Of a DNA stretch of 64,000 nt, positions 61,128-64,000 are shown piece after piece (the stretch's first letter is position 1; every line of letters starts with the position of its first letter). The stretch is from Rhodococcus sp. P1Y (GTDB taxonomy: Bacteria > Actinomycetota > Actinomycetes > Mycobacteriales > Mycobacteriaceae), in the NCBI RefSeq assembly GCF_003641205.1, contig NZ_CP032762.1, positions 3,844,001-3,908,000 on the forward strand, given 5' to 3'. The notes under the pieces are model-generated. The model had not been told where the DNA came from and did no database searches. It saw only the letters and a program-made list of their open reading frames with translations. The position numbers and the translations under genes are program-made.

Positions 61128-61895
61128 TCAGTCGTCCGAGTCGAGCTCGGCTACCGGATCGGGTTTCGATCCGCGGTTCTTGGTGGAGCGGGTAACTCTC
61201 GGGTCGGTATCCATGCTGTCACTGATCTCGTCGATCAGGTCCACACCCGGCAACAACGGCGCCAGTTCGGGCAGATCCGTCAATGAAGCCAGGCCGAGTC
61301 GTTCGAGGAACAATTCGGTGGTGGAGTACATGGTGCCGTTCGATTCCGGGTCCACTCCAGCTTCCGAAATCAGACCGCGAGCGAGCAACGTGCGCATCAC
61401 TCCGTCTACGTTGACTCCTCGCACGGCACTGACTCGCGCGCGGGTCAACGGTTGACGATATGCGATAACGGCCAGAGTCTCCAATGCCGCACGTGTGAGT
61501 TTCGACCGAGCACCGTCGAGAAGCAGCCTCTCGACGTACGGCGCGTACACGGTGCGTGTGTAGAAACGCCAACCATCGCCCGCATATCTGAGGTCGATCC
61601 CACTGCGACGCTCGGTGAACTGCGCCGCCATCCGAGCGAGAATCGGCTTGATCCGTCGAACATCGCTCCCGACGGCGGACGCCAGTTGCTCGTTCGATGC
61701 GGGCGAATCAACCACGAGCAGGACTGCCTCCAGCGCCGACTCCAGCGTGGCGTCGTCGAGCTCGTCGGTCTCCTCGGCGGATTCACCGGCGCCCACCGCC
61801 TCCGGCTCCAGAGGCTCCGGCGAAAAGGGCTCCGGCGCCAAGGGCTCAGGCTCCGGCGTTTGCGTTTCGTTCAACTGCTCGTCTCGATCATCCAT
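61128..61895 (-). CDS. scpB: Condensin subunit ScpB
   Basis: 255 residues. An acidic Pro-Glu-rich tail of about 40 residues (PEPEPLAPEPFSPEPLEPE) is followed by two winged helices: LESALEAVLLVVDSPASNEQLASAVGSDVRRIKPILARM and LTRAALETLAVIAYRQPLTRARVSAVRGVNVDGVMRTLLARGLI. It forms the kleisin-associated dimer of the SMC-ScpAB complex in chromosome segregation. It overlaps scpA by 8 bp. Confidence 0.95.
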   Translation of the reverse strand: MDDRDEQLNETQTPEPEPLAPEPFSPEPLEPEAVGAGESAEETDELDDATLESALEAVLLVVDSPASNEQLASAVGSDVRRIKPILARMAAQFTERRSGIDLRYAGDGWRFYTRTVYAPYVERLLLDGARSKLTRAALETLAVIAYRQPLTRARVSAVRGVNVDGVMRTLLARGLISEAGVDPESNGTMYSTTELFLERLGLASLTDLPELAPLLPGVDLIDEISDSMDTDPRVTRSTKNRGSKPDPVAELDSDD

Positions 61896-62721
61896 AGTCC
61901 ACCGCCGCGACGAGTATTTCGTCCGACTTCGCCTTCCCCGTCCAGCTCACCATCAGTTCACCGAGGGGCTCGGGCTGGTCGAACGCGAGGACCTGCTCGC
62001 GGAACAACTCGAGCAGCGCAAGGAATCGGGCGACGATCTCGACGGTGTGCTCGCATCCTTCGGTCAATTCGGAGAACGGAGTCCACGCTCCCTCACCTTT
62101 ACGTTCGAGGCGTTCGAGGACCCACTTCGCCTGTTCCGGCACCGAGACCGAGTGCTGGTGGATGTGATCGAGCCCGACCCGGGGAACGGGCTTCGGGCGA
62201 AATGCCATGGCGGCGATGTCGGCAAAACGTGCTGGGTCGACACCGAGCAGCACTTCGGGGATGAGATCGGTGTATCGGTCCTCGACCGATACCGACCGCG
62301 GATACCTGCGTAGCGCGGCAGCCTCCAGCTCGCCGAACAACTGCGCGACTTGCTTGTACGCGCGGTACTGCAACAGACGCGCGAACAGGAGATCTCGTAC
62401 CTCGAGCAACGCGAGATCCTCGGCATCCTCGACGTCGCCGGACGGAAGCAAGCGAGCAGCCTTCAGATCGAGCAATGTTGCTGCGACGACAAGGAACTCG
62501 GTGGTCTGGTCGAGACCCATCTCCTTGCCGAGCGTCTTGGTGAAGGCGATGAAATCGTCGGTGACGGTGTGCAGCGCCACCTCGGTGACATCGAGGCGAT
62601 GCTGACTGATGAGCGTCAACAGCAGATCGAAGGGACCCTCGAAGTTGAGCAATCGCACCCGAAAGCGCGATGGGTCGACGTCGCCGGGAACCTCGATAGC
62701 GTCGGTTGCGGTGTCGGCCAT
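61888..62721 (-). CDS. scpA: Condensin kleisin subunit ScpA
   Basis: 277 residues. Kleisin N-terminal segment FRVRLLNFEGPFDLLLTLISQHRLDVTEVALHTVTDDFIA, the central ATLLDLKAARLLP, and a C-terminal winged helix (TVEIVARFLALLELFREQVLAFDQPEPLGELMVSWTG). It links SMC heads and ScpB. It starts 3 bp after the parA-like stop and overlaps scpB by 8 bp. Confidence 0.95.
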   Translation of the reverse strand: MADTATDAIEVPGDVDPSRFRVRLLNFEGPFDLLLTLISQHRLDVTEVALHTVTDDFIAFTKTLGKEMGLDQTTEFLVVAATLLDLKAARLLPSGDVEDAEDLALLEVRDLLFARLLQYRAYKQVAQLFGELEAAALRRYPRSVSVEDRYTDLIPEVLLGVDPARFADIAAMAFRPKPVPRVGLDHIHQHSVSVPEQAKWVLERLERKGEGAWTPFSELTEGCEHTVEIVARFLALLELFREQVLAFDQPEPLGELMVSWTGKAKSDEILVAAVDYG

Positions 62722-62724
62722 GAC

Positions 62725-63987
62725 TTACGGGCCGGACCGGTAGATCACCTCTCGGGCCAAAGCCCGATAGGCCTGTGCACCGGACGATTTGGGTGCCCAG
62801 GTGGTGATCGGCTCACCGGCGACGGAGGTCTCGGGGAACCGGACGGTCCGAGTGATGACCGTGTCGTAGACGACGTCGCCGAACACCTCGACCACCCGCG
62901 TCATCACCTCACGCGAATGCAGAGTCCGCGCGTCGAACATCGTCACGACGATGCCGGCCAACTTGAGTCGAGGGTTGAGACGATCACGCACTTTTTCGAC
63001 GGTGTCGTTGAGCAAGGCCAACCCGCGGAGGCTGAAGTACTCGCACTCCATCGGGATGAGCACCTCGTCCGCGCACGTGAGGGCGTTGACGGTCAACAAT
63101 CCGAGCGACGGCTGGCAATCGATGAGCACGTAGTCGTATCGGTCGAGAATCGGGTGCAACACCCGACCCAGCGTCTGCTCACGTCCGACCTCGGTAACCA
63201 GTTGAATCTCGGCGGCGGAGAGGTCGATGTTGCTCGGCAACAGGTCGAGATTGTCGACGCGTGTGCGCATCAGGACATCGTCAGCGGAGACCTTGGACTC
63301 CACGAGCAGGTTGTACACCGTCAGATCCAGCTCGTGGTGCGCCACACCGAGGCCGGCAGACAGAGCGCCCTGCGGGTCGAGGTCGACGAGGAGCACCCGA
63401 CGACCGTACGCGGCGAGCGAAGCACCCAGATTGATGGTCGAGGTCGTCTTGCCGACGCCGCCCTTCTGGTTGCACATCGCGATGATCTTCGCCGGCCCAT
63501 GACTTGGCAACGGCTGAGGTTCGGGAACCTCTCGGGTCTTGCGACCGGTGGGACCTAGCTGGTCAGCCGCAGGAATGATGTTTCTCGTCTCACGGCTGGT
63601 TTCGGGCTGGCGGGTATGAAACAACGCGCCTTCGCTGTGCGGGTGCTGGGGACAATCCGTCGGGTGTCGCCTCGTAAGACCGGTAGGACGTGTCCGGTGG
63701 GGCGGCGTCCTCGGAGCCGGCGTCACATGCGGAGCAGGCTCGTGGTGCGCAGGCTCCTGGCGTGGGGCTCCGTAGGTGTGGGATCGGGGGCGGGCGAGTC
63801 GACGGGAGCCGAGTTCGATGGAGTCGGTGCTCCCCAGGTCTGACCTGAGCCTGACTCCGCCGCTGGCGGCTGCGGTGTCGACACGTGTCCTTCGCTCCCC
63901 TGTCCATTCGTACTTCGGCGGGCTTCCAACCGACTGTTGTCCAACGCTACCGCGTGCCGCGGCGGCACCTTCGTCGGACACGCGCAA
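62725..63987 (-). CDS. parA: ParA/Soj-family ATPase with long N-terminal extension (start uncertain)
   Basis: Deviant Walker A CNQKGGVGKTTSTINLGASLA, Walker A' region DLDPQGALSAGLG, and Walker B YVLIDCQPSLGLLTVNAL mark a ParA/MinD-type ATPase with a conserved C-terminus (SVAGEPITTWAPKSSGAQAYRALAREV). About 165 residues before the P-loop are Pro/His/Thr-rich and probably disordered. The frame starts at TTG 63987 and continues open to the window edge, so the true start may lie outside or further in. Next to scpAB it likely acts in chromosome segregation or condensation. Confidence 0.88.
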   Translation of the reverse strand: MRVSDEGAAAARGSVGQQSVGSPPKYEWTGERRTRVDTAAASGGVRLRSDLGSTDSIELGSRRLARPRSHTYGAPRQEPAHHEPAPHVTPAPRTPPHRTRPTGLTRRHPTDCPQHPHSEGALFHTRQPETSRETRNIIPAADQLGPTGRKTREVPEPQPLPSHGPAKIIAMCNQKGGVGKTTSTINLGASLAAYGRRVLLVDLDPQGALSAGLGVAHHELDLTVYNLLVESKVSADDVLMRTRVDNLDLLPSNIDLSAAEIQLVTEVGREQTLGRVLHPILDRYDYVLIDCQPSLGLLTVNALTCADEVLIPMECEYFSLRGLALLNDTVEKVRDRLNPRLKLAGIVVTMFDARTLHSREVMTRVVEVFGDVVYDTVITRTVRFPETSVAGEPITTWAPKSSGAQAYRALAREVIYRSGP

Positions 63988-64000
63988 AACCTGCCGGAGG

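Overview
The window is high-GC actinobacterial chromosome. The organism is most likely Rhodococcus or a close mycolate relative. Reasons: GTG starts, GTGA/ATGA stop-start overlaps, the actinobacterial block parA-scpA-scpB-rluB-cmk-der, an actinobacterial-style benABC(D)RKE plus catRBAC benzoate/catechol locus, and a first partial gene that resembles rhodococcal lipid-droplet proteins. No species can be assigned from the bases alone.

Layout. (1) 1-13 kb holds scattered metabolic genes: partial lipid-droplet-like protein, SQR-like flavoprotein, AmpG-like MFS, flavin amine oxidase, Old Yellow Enzyme, two SRPBCC proteins, enoyl-CoA hydratase, an Fpg/Nei glycosylase lacking its last zinc ligand, acyl-CoA dehydrogenase, APC permease, RibD/DHFR-like protein and a DUF4232-type lipoprotein. 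(2) 13-18.2 kb is the glycerol operon glpF-glpK-glpD (minus strand), with a divergent SorC-type regulator and a palindromic operator between them. (3) 18.2-27 kb has an aldo/keto reductase, an SRPBCC-acyl-CoA ligase fusion, an ABC-F ATPase behind a 24-bp hairpin, and a YtrA-type GntR/ABC exporter operon with a perfect operator. (4) 27-35.3 kb has three secreted proteins, a lipoprotein plus multicopper oxidase operon and a very large BTAD/ATPase regulator; four of these upstream regions carry the same 15-bp TGCA-N7-TGCA element. (5) 35.3-37.3 kb encodes a Co-type nitrile hydratase/thiocyanate hydrolase-like enzyme with a P15K-like activator. (6) 37.3-51 kb is the benzoate-to-3-oxoadipate-enol-lactone upper pathway: benE, benK, benR, a fused benC-FCD-benD, benB, benA, then divergent catR-catB-catA-catC. 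A 22-bp element is repeated upstream of benA and benK. (7) 51-57.8 kb is accessory: MFS/ArsR pair with two operators, an AT-richer 804-residue nuclease-like plus P-loop NTPase protein, a tyrosine recombinase, and tRNA-Pro(GGG). (8) 57.8-64 kb is core: der, cmk, rluB, scpB, scpA, parA.

How the parts work together. BenE/BenK import benzoate, BenABC oxygenates it to the cis-diol, and the BenD part oxidises this to catechol. CatA, CatB and CatC then convert catechol through cis,cis-muconate and muconolactone to the enol-lactone. Glycerol enters through GlpF and is phosphorylated by GlpK and oxidised by GlpD. The most novel items are the benC-FCD-benD fusion, the 804-aa putative defence protein beside an integrase and tRNA, and the TGCA-element regulon around the giant regulator.
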